A DNA stretch of 64,000 nucleotides from Gordonia polyisoprenivorans NBRC 16320 = JCM 10675 (GCF_000241325.1 NZ_BAEI01000074.1:1-64000), one strand, 5' to 3'; positions 8,026 through 17,661 are shown, numbered from the stretch's first letter. Notes: generated from the sequence alone by a model not told the origin. Numbers and translations are program-made.

Positions 8026-9789
8026 TCAGCTACGCCCGCGACCGGCGACATGACGCGAGCCGCGTTTGCCCCAGCTGTCACCGCGCGAGTGGTGACCGTC
8101 TCGACCGCGCTGACCTTGACCAGCGCGTTTGTTGCCGCCCCGGGCGCGGGGTGGGCCCTGGTCGCGACGCAGATCGATCGGGTGCTTGCCGATTCTGGTG
8201 TCGCGGAGCCGGTCGAGGGTGTCGCGGTCGAGGTTGTCCGGCAATTCGACGAGGGAGAAGTCGTCGCGGATGCTGATGTTGCCGAAATCACCCCGGGTGA
8301 GGCCGCCCTCGTTGGCGATCGCACCGACGATCGCGCCGGGTGACACCTTGTGTTTGCGGCCCACCGCGATGCGATAGGTGGCATACGAGCCGCCCCCCTT
8401 GCGCGGTTCCCGTTCACGGCGGGCCGGCCGCTCGCTCTCGGGCGGGTCTGGAGCCATCAGGAAGCCACCGTCGCGCGTCTCGAGGGCCAGCGCCGCGGCG
8501 ATGTCGGCCATGGCGACGTCCTTGTCGCGTGCGTAGTCCTCGACGAGCTTGCGGAACATGTCGAGGTGATCGGAGGTCAGGTTCTCGGTGATCGAGTCAG
8601 CGAAGCGGGCCACACGCTGGGCGTTGACGTCCTCCACCGACGGCAGCCCGATCTCGGTCAGCGGCTGGCGGGTGGCGCGTTCGATGGCCCGGAGCAGGTG
8701 GCGTTCCCGCGGCGAGACGAACAGCAGCGCGTTACCCGACCGGCCGGCCCGGCCGGTCCGCCCGATGCGGTGCACATAGGACTCGGTGTCATGCGGGATG
8801 TCGTAGTTGACCACATGCGAGATGCGGTCGACGTCGAGACCGCGAGCGGCGACGTCGGTGGCGACGAGGATGTCGATCCCACCGTCCTTGAGCTGGTTGA
8901 TGGTCCGCTCTCGCTGGGCCTGCACCATGTCGCCGTTGATGGCGACCGCCGAGAATCCGCGCGCCCGAAGCCGCTCGGCGAGTTCTTCGGTCGCCTGCTT
9001 GGTGCGCACGAACACGATCATCGCGTCGAAGGTTTCGACCTCGAGGAACCGGGTCAACGCGTCGAGCTTGCGCTGATGCGACACCTGCAGATAGCGCTGC
9101 GTGATGTTCTGGGCGGTCGCGGTCTTGGACTTGACCGTGATCTCCTGCGGATCGTGCAGGTACTTCTGCGCCAGTCGGCGAATCGCGCTGGGCATGGTCG
9201 CGGAGAACAGCGCCACCTGCTTGGAGTCGGGCGTCTCGGCCAGGATGCGCTCGACGTCCTCGGCGAAACCCATCGTCAACATCTCGTCGGCCTCGTCGAG
9301 GACGAGGTATTCGAGTTCGGAGATGTCGAGGGTGCCCTTGTCGAGGTGATCGATGACACGGCCCGGGGTTCCGACGATGACCTGCGCACCGCGCCGCAGC
9401 CCGGCCAACTGCACGCCGTAACTCTGCCCACCGTAGATGGGCAGCACCCGCACCTCGGGCATGTGCGCCGAGTACCGGCTGAAGGCCTCGGACACCTGCA
9501 GGGCGAGTTCTCTCGTGGGCGCGAGGATCAGCGCCTGCGGACGACGAACCGCCGGGTCGATGCGGGACAGGATCGGGATCGCGAAGGCCGCGGTCTTACC
9601 GGTACCGGTCTGGGCCAGGCCGACGACATCGCGGCCCGCCATCAACGGCGGAATCGTCGCAGCCTGGATCGGCGAGGGTGTCTCGTATCCGACCTCGGCG
9701 ATCGCACTGCGCACACGGTCGTCGATGTCGAGGTCGTCGAAGGTGATCGCGTCGGCGTCGGGGCGGTCGGCGGCTGGGGTCTCGGTCAT
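8026..9789 (-). CDS. deaD: DEAD-box RNA helicase DeaD/CsdA
   Basis: A 587-residue ATP-dependent RNA helicase of the cold-shock/ribosome-assembly type. It has the Q-motif region (F..L..D..V...I...GYETPSPIQ), Walker A AQTGTGKT, DEAD as VLDEADEML, SAT in FSATMPSAI, and HRIGRTGRAGR near residue 345. The C-terminal part carries a DbpA-like RNA-binding domain (RIAVGRKHKVSPGAIVGAIANEGG) and ends in a Gly/Arg-rich tail, as in DeaD of other actinobacteria. It starts at an ATG and stands alone on its strand, facing the divergent acyl-CoA synthetase gene across 243 bases that hold both promoters. Confidence 0.94.
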   Translation of the reverse strand: MTETPAADRPDADAITFDDLDIDDRVRSAIAEVGYETPSPIQAATIPPLMAGRDVVGLAQTGTGKTAAFAIPILSRIDPAVRRPQALILAPTRELALQVSEAFSRYSAHMPEVRVLPIYGGQSYGVQLAGLRRGAQVIVGTPGRVIDHLDKGTLDISELEYLVLDEADEMLTMGFAEDVERILAETPDSKQVALFSATMPSAIRRLAQKYLHDPQEITVKSKTATAQNITQRYLQVSHQRKLDALTRFLEVETFDAMIVFVRTKQATEELAERLRARGFSAVAINGDMVQAQRERTINQLKDGGIDILVATDVAARGLDVDRISHVVNYDIPHDTESYVHRIGRTGRAGRSGNALLFVSPRERHLLRAIERATRQPLTEIGLPSVEDVNAQRVARFADSITENLTSDHLDMFRKLVEDYARDKDVAMADIAAALALETRDGGFLMAPDPPESERPARREREPRKGGGSYATYRIAVGRKHKVSPGAIVGAIANEGGLTRGDFGNISIRDDFSLVELPDNLDRDTLDRLRDTRIGKHPIDLRRDQGPPRARGGNKRAGQGQRGRDGHHSRGDSWGKRGSRHVAGRGRS

Positions 9790-10032
9790 GGTCTGCGTAT
9801 CCCGTTCATCGAGACAACTGTAATGCGCGAGGACCGAAGAGACCGCATCTCGAGGCGCATCTGTCCACAGACCAACGTGGAAGAGGCTTCGAGCACGCGA
9901 CCGCCGACGTCACCCACCACCACCGCCTGGTGTGACGGGCCTCTCATGAATCCTGGTACCCTCGGTCGCACATAAAATCGCCGCGCCGACCAGCGGGTTG
10001 TCCGCTATGTCGGGTTCTTCATCAGGAGCAGC

Positions 10033-11817
10033 ATGCAGGAGTACACGACACCGTCCGATCTCTCCGTCGACGACAAGGCGACCACCGTCGACGCGATCCT
10101 GCGGTATCGCGCCGAGCGCCCGACGATGCCGTTGTTCAAGCGGCGCAGTAGCGGCACGTGGATCACCGTGACCGCCAAGCACTTCGCCGACGAGGTCGAC
10201 GCCGTCGCCAAGGGCCTGATCGCTTCGGGGGTCGCGCCCGGCGACCGGGTCGCGATCCTGTCCTCCACCCGCTACGAGTGGACGGTTCTCGATTACGCGA
10301 TCTGGCGCGCTGGGGCGGTGACCGTCGCCATCTACGAGACCTCGGCGACCGATCAGGTCAAGTACATCGTCGAGAACTCGGGAACGTCCCTTCTGATCGT
10401 GGAGTCCGAGGCGCAGTTCACCAAGCATGCCGAGGTCGTCGAGGCCGGCGATCCGCTGCGCGAGACCCTGGTGATCGAGCGCGGCGCGGTGAACGAACTG
10501 ACCAAGCGCGGCGAGCAGATCGGCGACGAGCAACTCGACGAGCGGCACGCCAATCAACTGTCCTCCGACGCGGCGACCCTCATCTACACCTCGGGCACCA
10601 CCGGCCGGCCGAAGGGCGTCGTGCTGACCCACGCCAACTTCCTCGCCGAGTGCGCGGCGACGCGGGATGCGGTCGGCGCCGGCCTCGCCGAGGGCAAGTC
10701 GACCCTGCTCTTCCTCCCGCTGGCCCACGTCTTCGCCCGTGTCGTCGCGGTCGGCTGCGTCGAGAACGGCGTGATCCTCGGCCACACCAACGACATCCCG
10801 AACCTCATCGACGATCTCGCGGTCTTCAAGCCGAACTACGTGCTCTCGGTACCGCGCGTGTTCGAGAAGGTCTACAACTCCGCCAAGCAGAAGGCCTACG
10901 ACGGCGGCAAGGGCTCGATCTTCGACAAGGCCGCCGACACCGCCATCGAGTACAGCAAGGCCACCGAAAAAGGCTCGGCCGGACTGGTGTTGACGATCAA
11001 GCACAAGATCTTCGATGCGCTGGTCTACAACAAGCTGCGCGCCGCACTCGGCGGCAATTGCGAGGGGGCCATCTCCGGCGGCGCCCCGCTCGGAGCGCGC
11101 CTCGGCCACTTCTTCCGGGGTGTCGGCATCCCCGTCTACGAGGGATACGGCCTGTCCGAGACGACCGCGGCGGTCACCGCGAACAACGAGGACCACCAGC
11201 GTGTGGGATCGGTGGGTCGCCCAGTCCCGGGGGTGTCGGTGGCCATCGCCGAGGATGGCGAGGTGCTGCTGAAGGGACCGGTGGTGTTCACCGGCTATTG
11301 GCACAACCCGGAGGCCACCGCCGAGGCGATCCACGATGACTGGTTCCACACCGGCGACATCGGCCGCCTCGAGGACGGCTATCTCTACATCACCGGCCGG
11401 AAGAAGGAACTGATCGTCACCGCAGGCGGTAAGAACGTGTCGCCGGCGCAGCTCGAGGACGCCATCCGTGCGCACCCGATGGTGAGCCAGTGCCTCGTGG
11501 TCGGCGACAACAAGCCATTCATCGGCGCGCTCATCACGATCGACCCCGAGGCGACTCCGGGCTGGCTCGAGCGTCACAATCTGCCGGCCGACACCTGGCT
11601 GGCCGACCTGGCCAGAAACGCCGAATTGCGCGCCGAGATCGCCGAGGCCGTCGACGAGGCCAACTCGAAGGTGTCCAAGGCCGAGGCGATCAAGAAGTTC
11701 GAGATTCTCGACACCGACTTCACCATCGAATCGGGAGAACTCACTCCGACGATGAAACTCAAGCGCAACGTCATCAGCGACACCTACAAGCAGGCGATCG
11801 CCGACCTGTACACCTGA
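10033..11817 (+). CDS. fadD15: Long-chain acyl-CoA synthetase, FadD15 type
   Basis: A 594-residue AMP-forming ligase that activates fatty acids to acyl-CoA at or near the membrane. The P-loop YTSGTTGRPKGV lies near residue 185, the EGYGLSETTAAVT motif near 370, and the hinge and lysine region ITGRKKELIVTAGGKNVSP near 455. The protein is close to M. tuberculosis FadD15 along its length, including LFLPLAHVFARV and SVPRVFEKVYN. The start at 10033 has AGGAG 4 bases upstream, and a TAAAAT -10-like box at 9973-9978 lies 54 bases further up. A strong hairpin follows the stop. Fatty acid chain preference cannot be read. Confidence 0.93.
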   Translation: MQEYTTPSDLSVDDKATTVDAILRYRAERPTMPLFKRRSSGTWITVTAKHFADEVDAVAKGLIASGVAPGDRVAILSSTRYEWTVLDYAIWRAGAVTVAIYETSATDQVKYIVENSGTSLLIVESEAQFTKHAEVVEAGDPLRETLVIERGAVNELTKRGEQIGDEQLDERHANQLSSDAATLIYTSGTTGRPKGVVLTHANFLAECAATRDAVGAGLAEGKSTLLFLPLAHVFARVVAVGCVENGVILGHTNDIPNLIDDLAVFKPNYVLSVPRVFEKVYNSAKQKAYDGGKGSIFDKAADTAIEYSKATEKGSAGLVLTIKHKIFDALVYNKLRAALGGNCEGAISGGAPLGARLGHFFRGVGIPVYEGYGLSETTAAVTANNEDHQRVGSVGRPVPGVSVAIAEDGEVLLKGPVVFTGYWHNPEATAEAIHDDWFHTGDIGRLEDGYLYITGRKKELIVTAGGKNVSPAQLEDAIRAHPMVSQCLVVGDNKPFIGALITIDPEATPGWLERHNLPADTWLADLARNAELRAEIAEAVDEANSKVSKAEAIKKFEILDTDFTIESGELTPTMKLKRNVISDTYKQAIADLYT

Positions 11818-11829
11818 GCACCGAGCTCC

Positions 11830-11870
11830 GACGAGGGGTCTCCCGGGCGATGCCCGGGAGGCCCCTCGTC
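11830..11870 (+). terminator. Stem-loop terminator after fadD15
   Basis: GACGAGGGG and CCCCTCGTC flank an inner TCCCGGGC/GCCCGGGA stem around a 3-base loop, starting 12 bases after the stop codon. There is no U-tract, as is common in actinobacteria. Confidence 0.7.
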
Positions 11871-11976
11871 GTTGCGTCGCACCGATGACCGACCTGTGAC
11901 CAAAGTTCCCAATGTGGCAAATGTGACGATTGGGACTCGATCGCGCGTCGCACTCGGGGAGGAGGCGAACCGGTCC

Positions 11977-11982
11977 TACTGT
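11977..11982 (+). promoter_or_regulatory. Candidate -10 box directly before the OpgC-like gene
   Basis: TACTGT is followed by 8 bases and then the ATG at 11991. No Shine-Dalgarno sequence lies in that gap, which suggests a leaderless mRNA. Confidence 0.35.
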
Positions 11983-11990
11983 CGGGACCG

Positions 11991-13238
11991 ATGAACCGGG
12001 ACCTCGCGATCGACGTGACACGCGGCCTGGCGATCTGGAGCATGATCACCGCCCATTTCGCCGACGGCGCGAAAATCGCCATGCCCACCCACGTGTTCCC
12101 GTACGTCGACGGGATGAGCGTGTTCGTCCTGCTCTCGGGGTTCGTCCTGGGGTTGGTGCACCATCGGTGGATCGAGACCCGCGGTCTGCGATTCACCTAT
12201 ACGCGCCTGGCCAAACGGCTTGCCGCACTTTACGTCTGCCAGCTCACGCTGTCGCTTACTGCGGTCGCGGCCGGGATGGCCGGGTTCGGGCACCTGACCT
12301 GGCTCCGTCCGGTCGACGGGTGGGGTCAGGGCCTGGTGATGGCGGTGACGATGAGCTATCTGCCCAGCGGCGGCAACATCTTGTTGCTCTACATGGTGTT
12401 GATGGGCTCGGCGTTCGCCGTCTTTCCGCTTCTGGTGCGCGGGTGGTGGCGGCCGGTCCTCGCCGCGTCCGTGGCGCTGTACGCGGTTTCGCAATTCGCC
12501 GCACCCGACTGGTTCTATCTGGTTGCACAACCGTCGGGCGCCCGCATCCAGAACTGGGCGGGCTGGCAGATCATGTTCGTTCCTGCTCTCATCGTCGGAT
12601 GGCAGTGGCGTCGTTGGGATCTCGCCGGGCGGATCGAGCGACACCTCCCGGCTGTGGTGTTGGTGGCAGCGGGTATCGCGGTCTGCACGCATTATCTGGT
12701 GACCGCCGGTCCGTGGCACACGGCCGAGTCCTTCCTGGGCGACAAACTCGAGTTCGGACCGGCACGAGCCGTCGGCGCCTGGGTGCTCGTGCCGGCGGTC
12801 TACGGGCTGTGCCGGATCTTCTTGTCGTTGTGGTCACGAGAATGGTTGCGGCCACTGCTGATGTCGGGGACCCGCAGCCTCGACTCGTATGTGATCCAGG
12901 CGCTGGCACTCGTCGCGGTACCGATCCTCGTCGTCGATCGACCGTGGTCACCCCTGCTCATGACCGCCTTCGCGATCGGCGTGTTCGGGACGTGCTGGGC
13001 GTGGGCCGAGGTCCGGCTCGCGCTCGGGATCGACAAGCTGCACCGGTTGCCCGTCATTCTCGGCGCTCCCGTCCTCGCCCGGCTCACCATGACACGAGCG
13101 GACGCTGCGGGGCCGGCATGCCCGACCACCGCGAGCTCATCGCCCGCCCTTGCGTCGGCACCCGTCGCCGACGTTGCGCCCTCTCCGCGCGGGTGGACGG
13201 GCCGGCGAGAGGTATCCGCCGACGACCGGGCAGCATGA
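11991..13238 (+). CDS. OpgC-like integral membrane acyltransferase
   Basis: A 415-residue polytopic membrane protein with about ten hydrophobic segments. It opens with the acyltransferase/OpgC signature RDLAIDVTRGLAIWSMITAHF. Then comes YVDGMSVFVLLSGFVLG, and later LRPLLMSGTRSLDSYVIQAL, all typical of the OpgC family that O-acylates glucans or other surface polysaccharides. The last ~45 residues are Ala/Pro/Ser-rich and probably cytosolic and disordered. The substrate in this organism is unknown. It has its own likely leaderless promoter, and the PLP-enzyme gene follows 39 bases downstream on the same strand. Confidence 0.8.
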   Translation: MNRDLAIDVTRGLAIWSMITAHFADGAKIAMPTHVFPYVDGMSVFVLLSGFVLGLVHHRWIETRGLRFTYTRLAKRLAALYVCQLTLSLTAVAAGMAGFGHLTWLRPVDGWGQGLVMAVTMSYLPSGGNILLLYMVLMGSAFAVFPLLVRGWWRPVLAASVALYAVSQFAAPDWFYLVAQPSGARIQNWAGWQIMFVPALIVGWQWRRWDLAGRIERHLPAVVLVAAGIAVCTHYLVTAGPWHTAESFLGDKLEFGPARAVGAWVLVPAVYGLCRIFLSLWSREWLRPLLMSGTRSLDSYVIQALALVAVPILVVDRPWSPLLMTAFAIGVFGTCWAWAEVRLALGIDKLHRLPVILGAPVLARLTMTRADAAGPACPTTASSSPALASAPVADVAPSPRGWTGRREVSADDRAA

Positions 13239-13277
13239 GACACGATCTGACCGACGGCCGAGCGGAGTGGAAGCGAC

Positions 13278-14474
13278 ATGGATGAGCACACCGACGACTT
13301 ACTGCGCGCGAGCGGCGACATGACGGCGTGTGTGCACGCGGGCAATGACACGAGCGGGCCCTCGATCCGTACCCCGATCACCATGGCCAACTCGTATCAC
13401 CTGCCACCGAATCCGGAGACCGCCGACTGGTCGGGCACCGATCAACTCTTCTACACCCGCAACACCGGCGCCAATCAGGCTGCGCTGCAGCGAAAACTGG
13501 CACTACTCGACCACGGCGACGACTCCGTCGCACTCGCCTCCGGCGTCGCTGCCCTGCACGCGGTGTTCTTCACGTTCCTCGCCACCGGCGACCACGTGGT
13601 GGTCTCCGACACGACCTATGAGGCGACGTTCAAACTGTGGACCGAACTGATGCCGCGCAAGTATGGCATCGAGGCAAGCTTCGTCGACGCCACCGATCTC
13701 GACGCCGTCGTCGCAGCTGTCCGGCCCACCACCCGGATGCTCGTCACCGAGGCCATCGCGAACCCGACCACCAAGGTCGCCGACATCGGCGCACTCGCCG
13801 AGATCGCGCACCGCGCCGATGCGCTGTTGATGGTCGACTCGACCTTCACTCCCCCGCCGCTGTATCGGCCGTTGACCGACGGCGCCGATCTCGTCGTGCA
13901 CTCGCTCACCAAGTACATCAACGGACACGGAGATGCCATGGGTGGCGCGGTGATCGGCGCGCAGCATCTCATCGCACGGATCAAGTCCGAGGCGATGGTC
14001 GACGTCGGCGGGGTCATCTCACCGTTCAACGCGTGGCTGATCGACCGCGGGTCCATCACCCTGCCGCTGCGGCTGCGTCAGCATCAGACGACCGCACAGC
14101 GACTCGCCGAACTCCTCGCCGGCGATCCGCGAATCGCGTACGTGGCCTATCCGGGGCTGGCCACCCATCCACAACACGACCTCGCCGCACGGCAATTCGG
14201 CGGGCGCGGGTTCGGCGCAATGATGGCCTTCGCCGTCGACGGTGATCCGGCGACCCAGAATCGGTTCGTGTCGCACCTGCGAGTGATCACCTCGGCGGTC
14301 TCGCTGGGTCACGACGAGTCGCTCATCGTGCACGTCGGCACCGACGGACCACGGGTCGCCGCCTATCCCAAGCCCTTTCGCACCTTTGGGCACTTGCGGT
14401 TCTCGGTCGGGCTGGAGGACGCGGACGATCTCGTCGACGATCTCACCCGCGCCCTCGACACCACCTTCGGCTGA
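13278..14474 (+). CDS. Cys/Met metabolism PLP-dependent enzyme (trans-sulfuration family)
   Basis: A 398-residue fold-type I PLP enzyme of the cystathionine gamma-synthase, beta/gamma-lyase and methionine gamma-lyase group. Visible features are the partner-subunit segment FYTRNTGAN, the cofactor-stacking ALASGVAALHAVF, the conserved VTEAIANPTTKV, and the PLP lysine in HSLTKYINGHGD near residue 212. The C terminus has the SLGHDESLIVHVG region. Which reaction it catalyses (synthase, lyase or O-acylhomoserine sulfhydrylase) cannot be settled from motifs alone. The start ATG at 13278 follows GGAAGCGAC. It converges on the phosphatase gene 36 bases downstream. Confidence 0.88.
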   Translation: MDEHTDDLLRASGDMTACVHAGNDTSGPSIRTPITMANSYHLPPNPETADWSGTDQLFYTRNTGANQAALQRKLALLDHGDDSVALASGVAALHAVFFTFLATGDHVVVSDTTYEATFKLWTELMPRKYGIEASFVDATDLDAVVAAVRPTTRMLVTEAIANPTTKVADIGALAEIAHRADALLMVDSTFTPPPLYRPLTDGADLVVHSLTKYINGHGDAMGGAVIGAQHLIARIKSEAMVDVGGVISPFNAWLIDRGSITLPLRLRQHQTTAQRLAELLAGDPRIAYVAYPGLATHPQHDLAARQFGGRGFGAMMAFAVDGDPATQNRFVSHLRVITSAVSLGHDESLIVHVGTDGPRVAAYPKPFRTFGHLRFSVGLEDADDLVDDLTRALDTTFG

Positions 14475-14510
14475 CCATCCGGCCGCGACGGCACGCGCTC
14501 GAGGGCACTC

Positions 14511-15659
14511 TCAGCGGGTCACCCATGCGCGTGCGATGTCGAGCCGCTGCCATCCGCCGGACAGCCCGCTCTTGTCCAGGGGGTAGCCGGCGGGCAACGC
14601 GGTCCGGGCCAGGATGTCGCGCAGCTGGGCCGTGCTGAGTCCGGGATGTGCGGCGCGGATGAGGTTTTCGGCTCCTGCGGGGACGTTCTCCGCCTGGGCC
14701 GCCCCGGACGGCAGGAAGGAGAAGGTCGCACGCTGCCGGTAGGTCGTCAGCGCCGTCGCGGTGGGCTGGGCGGCCTGCTGGCAGGCGACGATCGCCCCAA
14801 TCGGGGCGCCCACGCGTGCTTGCAGCACCGCCCGCAGCTCGGTACGCGCCTGCGCGAACAACCCGGCGAACCGCGGGTCACCGAGCATCTCGGAGGTCAC
14901 GGCCTGCGCGAGCATCCGACCACCGATGACGTCGAGCGGATAGTGCACCCCGAGCACAACGCGGTGGTACCCGTAGTCGGCGCCGCGCGCGAGAATCTGC
15001 GGGCCCTCCTCGGGCAACATCGCCGCGATCAGGAAGGCCTGGGTGTAGCCCCAGGTGGTGTGACCCGACGGGTAGGAGCCGCTACCGCGCACCGCCGCGT
15101 ACAGATCGGGGCGGCCGTCGCCGTAGTGGCGGATCAGTTGCGGCGCAACCTCGAACGGCCGCGGGTACTGGAAGTACTTCTTCTCCTTGCTGGTTCCGGT
15201 CCGCTCGCCGGCCGGCGACTCGTCGCCGAGTAGCAGCGCGGCGGTCTTCGGCAACTGTCCGGCACGCAGCGCCGCGTAGAACGCCGGAGCCAGACGGGAA
15301 CCCAGTGCGTCGAAGATCGCCGGGCCCTCGATCGCATAGTTGTCGTTCACCGCGGCGCGGGCGGTCGCCGGGCTCGCGGTGTTGTTGATGGCGACCGCCT
15401 CGGCGAGGTTCTGTTGACGCACCAGCGGGGAGATCGACGAGAAGCCGTCCAGGATGGCGATGTGATCGCGCGGCGCGGGGGTCGCGAATGCCTGATCGGT
15501 TTGCCCTGCAGCGAAACCTGCGGATGCGGGCACCTGCGTCGGCGCGAACGCGCATGCCGGGGCGGCAGTGGCCGGCGATTGCGCCACCGCGGTGGGGAGC
15601 ACCAATGCTGCGGCAGCCAGGATCGCTGCCACCATCGAGTTCACTGTCCGACGCCTCAT
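14511..15659 (-). CDS. Secreted PAP2/class A acid phosphatase
   Basis: A 382-residue exported phosphatase. The ATG at 15659 is preceded by GGAGGA at good spacing and begins a classic signal peptide, MRRRTVNSMVAAILAAAALV, with a likely cleavage after ATAAPA. The three PAP2 motifs are present in order: KEKKYFQYPRP, SYPSGHTT and YHRVVLGVHYPLD. It probably removes phosphate from phosphomonoesters or lipid pyrophosphates outside the membrane. The C-terminal ~80 residues, with RDILARTALPAGYPLDKSGL, resemble the C terminus of other actinobacterial class A acid phosphatases. It stands alone on the minus strand. Confidence 0.88.
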   Translation of the reverse strand: MRRRTVNSMVAAILAAAALVLPTAVAQSPATAAPACAFAPTQVPASAGFAAGQTDQAFATPAPRDHIAILDGFSSISPLVRQQNLAEAVAINNTASPATARAAVNDNYAIEGPAIFDALGSRLAPAFYAALRAGQLPKTAALLLGDESPAGERTGTSKEKKYFQYPRPFEVAPQLIRHYGDGRPDLYAAVRGSGSYPSGHTTWGYTQAFLIAAMLPEEGPQILARGADYGYHRVVLGVHYPLDVIGGRMLAQAVTSEMLGDPRFAGLFAQARTELRAVLQARVGAPIGAIVACQQAAQPTATALTTYRQRATFSFLPSGAAQAENVPAGAENLIRAAHPGLSTAQLRDILARTALPAGYPLDKSGLSGGWQRLDIARAWVTR

Positions 15660-15797
15660 GGTCTCCTCCGGGTCCGGCCGGCAACGCCGGCACCACACAT
15701 CTCGGTGTCTCACCTCACGGAGGTCACCGGATCACACGGCATCGACCGGTTTCACACCAGGTGAACAGTCGGTGAAGAGTCGTGCGGGATCGGACAT

Positions 15798-17306
15798 TCA
15801 CCGAACCTCGAAGAGGATTCCGCGGCCGATCGCCTCGCGGACCACGGGAAGTGCTGCCTGTGCCAATGCGTCGGCGTCGACACCGTGGTGCGCGGCAAGC
15901 AAATCGATCAGGGTGCCCAGTTCGACCGCTCCGCGACATCCGGCAAGCAGCGCTCGCGATACCTCGTCGACGCCGAGGACAGCGCCCGGTCCGCCGGGGC
16001 GCCGCACCGCCGACCCGATCTCCTGCCAACCGTCGTCGCCGGGTAAGGATTGTGTCTCGCAGAACACCGGCGCACAGGCCAACCGAGCCGTCAGCAGGTG
16101 GTCGTCGTCGTGGGCACGCAGGTAGGCGCGCCGGTCCAGGAAGGCTTTGGCCTCGGGACCGGTCACCTCCTCCCCCGCAGCGGTGATCTCTTCGAGGGTG
16201 TGCTCGCCATCGGTTGATCGCGAGCCGGCGCGCTTGCGAACGGTGATGACGCCCATGCCGATTCCGGTGATCTTCTCCTCGGCGAACCAATCGAACCAGT
16301 CGGAGCCGCGTCGGGCGACCTGGTCGGGATCCTCGCCGGCATCGGAGAGCCACAGCGAGATGTAGCTGATCGGATCGGCGAGCTCTCGTTGCACCACCCA
16401 GGCGTCGAGTCCGGTGCCGGCCAACCAGCCGCCGACGCGTTGTCGCCAGTCGGCGCCGTCGCGCACCATCCAGTTGGCGAGCAACTGGGCGGTACCACCG
16501 TCGGTCAGGTGGTCCGGCAACCCGGCGATCAGCTCGGCGCACAGGGCGTCGCCGGCCCGTCCGGAGTCACGGTAGATGTAGTCCTGTGCGCCGGCCCCGA
16601 CCACGAACGGCGGGTTGGACACGATCAGGTCGAACCGTTCCCCGGCGACCGGCTCGAACAGACTGCCCGCCCGCAGATCCCAGGTCATGTCGTTGAGCGT
16701 CGCGGTGGCCGCGGCCAGGGCCAGAGCTCGTGGATTGGTGTCGGTGGCCACGATGGACCCGCAGTGGGCGTCGAGATGCAATGCTTGGATGCCACACCCC
16801 GTGCCGAGATCCAGGGCCGTATCGACGCGGTCGCGGATCACCGCGCGCGCCAACGAGATCGACGCTCCACCGATGCCGAGCACGTGGTCGTGGGCCACGG
16901 GTCCGCTGCGCATCGCCGCGTCCTGATCGGAGATCACGAGAAAGTCGTTGGCATCGTCGGCGTGGGGTCGGATATCGAGGATCGCGCGGTATCGGCCGTC
17001 GGGGCGCTGTTCGACGACGCCTTCGGCGATCAGCGCCTGCACGCCGGTGCTCGGGAAGGCCGCCGCCAGCGTCGGCTCGTCCTCGTCGGAGCCGAGCAGG
17101 AACAGCCTGATCAATGTCGACAGCGACTCCCGGGCACCGCCGGGACGCGCTGCGCGCAACGCGGGCCACCAGACCCCGCGCCCCAAGGCATCGTTGGCGT
17201 CGTCGCCGAGCGCCGCCGCCACCCCGTCCGCGGTGTAGCCGGCGGCGCGTAGGTCGGCTCCGAGGGCGAGCACCACCGGGCGCGACTGCAGAGGCAGCGT
17301 CGTCAT
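15798..17306 (-). CDS. Class I SAM-dependent methyltransferase (DUF7059-type N terminus)
   Basis: A 502-residue methyltransferase. The N-terminal ~140 residues form a helical domain found in actinobacterial homologues. The SAM-binding core follows with LDLGTGCGIQALHL near residue 166, the acidic VATDTNPRALALA, and the NPPF catalytic motif (LIVSNPPFVV) near 234. The NPPF motif is typical of N-methyltransferases acting on Gln, adenine or guanine in rRNA or protein release factors. A C-terminal extension of unknown fold follows. The ATG overlaps the stop of the upstream HTH gene as TGATG, which implies translational coupling. Substrate unknown; an RNA or protein-glutamine target is an inference. 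Confidence 0.85.
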   Translation of the reverse strand: MTTLPLQSRPVVLALGADLRAAGYTADGVAAALGDDANDALGRGVWWPALRAARPGGARESLSTLIRLFLLGSDEDEPTLAAAFPSTGVQALIAEGVVEQRPDGRYRAILDIRPHADDANDFLVISDQDAAMRSGPVAHDHVLGIGGASISLARAVIRDRVDTALDLGTGCGIQALHLDAHCGSIVATDTNPRALALAAATATLNDMTWDLRAGSLFEPVAGERFDLIVSNPPFVVGAGAQDYIYRDSGRAGDALCAELIAGLPDHLTDGGTAQLLANWMVRDGADWRQRVGGWLAGTGLDAWVVQRELADPISYISLWLSDAGEDPDQVARRGSDWFDWFAEEKITGIGMGVITVRKRAGSRSTDGEHTLEEITAAGEEVTGPEAKAFLDRRAYLRAHDDDHLLTARLACAPVFCETQSLPGDDGWQEIGSAVRRPGGPGAVLGVDEVSRALLAGCRGAVELGTLIDLLAAHHGVDADALAQAALPVVREAIGRGILFEVR

Positions 17307-17533
17307 CAACCGACGCTCCGATACTTCTTGTGCATGGCCTGTTTGGAAACGCCAAGCAACACACCGATTTCGGCCCAGGAAAGGCCGGCCGCGCGGGCTC
17401 GTCGGACGGCGACCTCCTCGTCACGGGCGATCTCGGCACGACGCCGGGCGACGGCGGTCAAGGCGGTCACCGGGTTGTCGGGGTCACCCGATTCATCTGG
17501 TCCGAGGCTTGTGCGCATGGCATCATCATTCAC
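17306..17533 (-). CDS. Small HTH DNA-binding protein
   Basis: A ~75-residue protein. An N-terminal helix rich in Arg/Glu (TAVARRRAEIARDEEVAVRRA) precedes a helix-turn-helix (GLSWAEIGVLLGVSKQAMHKKY) at the C terminus. This arrangement is seen in short actinobacterial regulators. The start is uncertain. GTG at 17533 has a GGCGAG-like sequence upstream, while ATG at 17518 has none. Its stop overlaps the methyltransferase start by one base. The iron-box-like site at 17643-17661 lies about 110 bases upstream and could serve this gene as well as the divergent exported protein. Confidence 0.65.
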   Translation of the reverse strand: MNDDAMRTSLGPDESGDPDNPVTALTAVARRRAEIARDEEVAVRRARAAGLSWAEIGVLLGVSKQAMHKKYRSVG

Positions 17534-17642
17534 CGGAGCTCGCCGCGGGTCAACCTTGGTTGACGACCTACTCGTTGACCAGGCCCGTCCTCGACGCAGC
17601 CCCGCCCCGGTCGTGATTGCGGTCACGATCCGCTCGTAATGC

Positions 17643-17661
17643 AAAGGTTATGCTAACTTTA
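17643..17661. promoter_or_regulatory. DtxR/IdeR-like iron box
   Basis: The sequence AAAGGTTATGCTAACTTTA matches 14 of 19 positions of the IdeR/DtxR consensus TTAGGTTAGGCTAACCTAA, and it is itself a near palindrome. A TANNNT -10-like element (TATGCT, 17649-17654) lies inside it on the plus strand, so bound repressor would block transcription of the exported protein gene at 17757. Iron control is inferred from this match. Confidence 0.6.

Noticed and set aside
8350..9975. 541-residue plus-strand reading frame
   Set aside because: Antisense to deaD, with low-complexity composition only.
9910..12021. 703-residue minus-strand reading frame
   Set aside because: It runs antisense across the whole acyl-CoA synthetase gene and its terminator, and shows no recognisable protein motifs.
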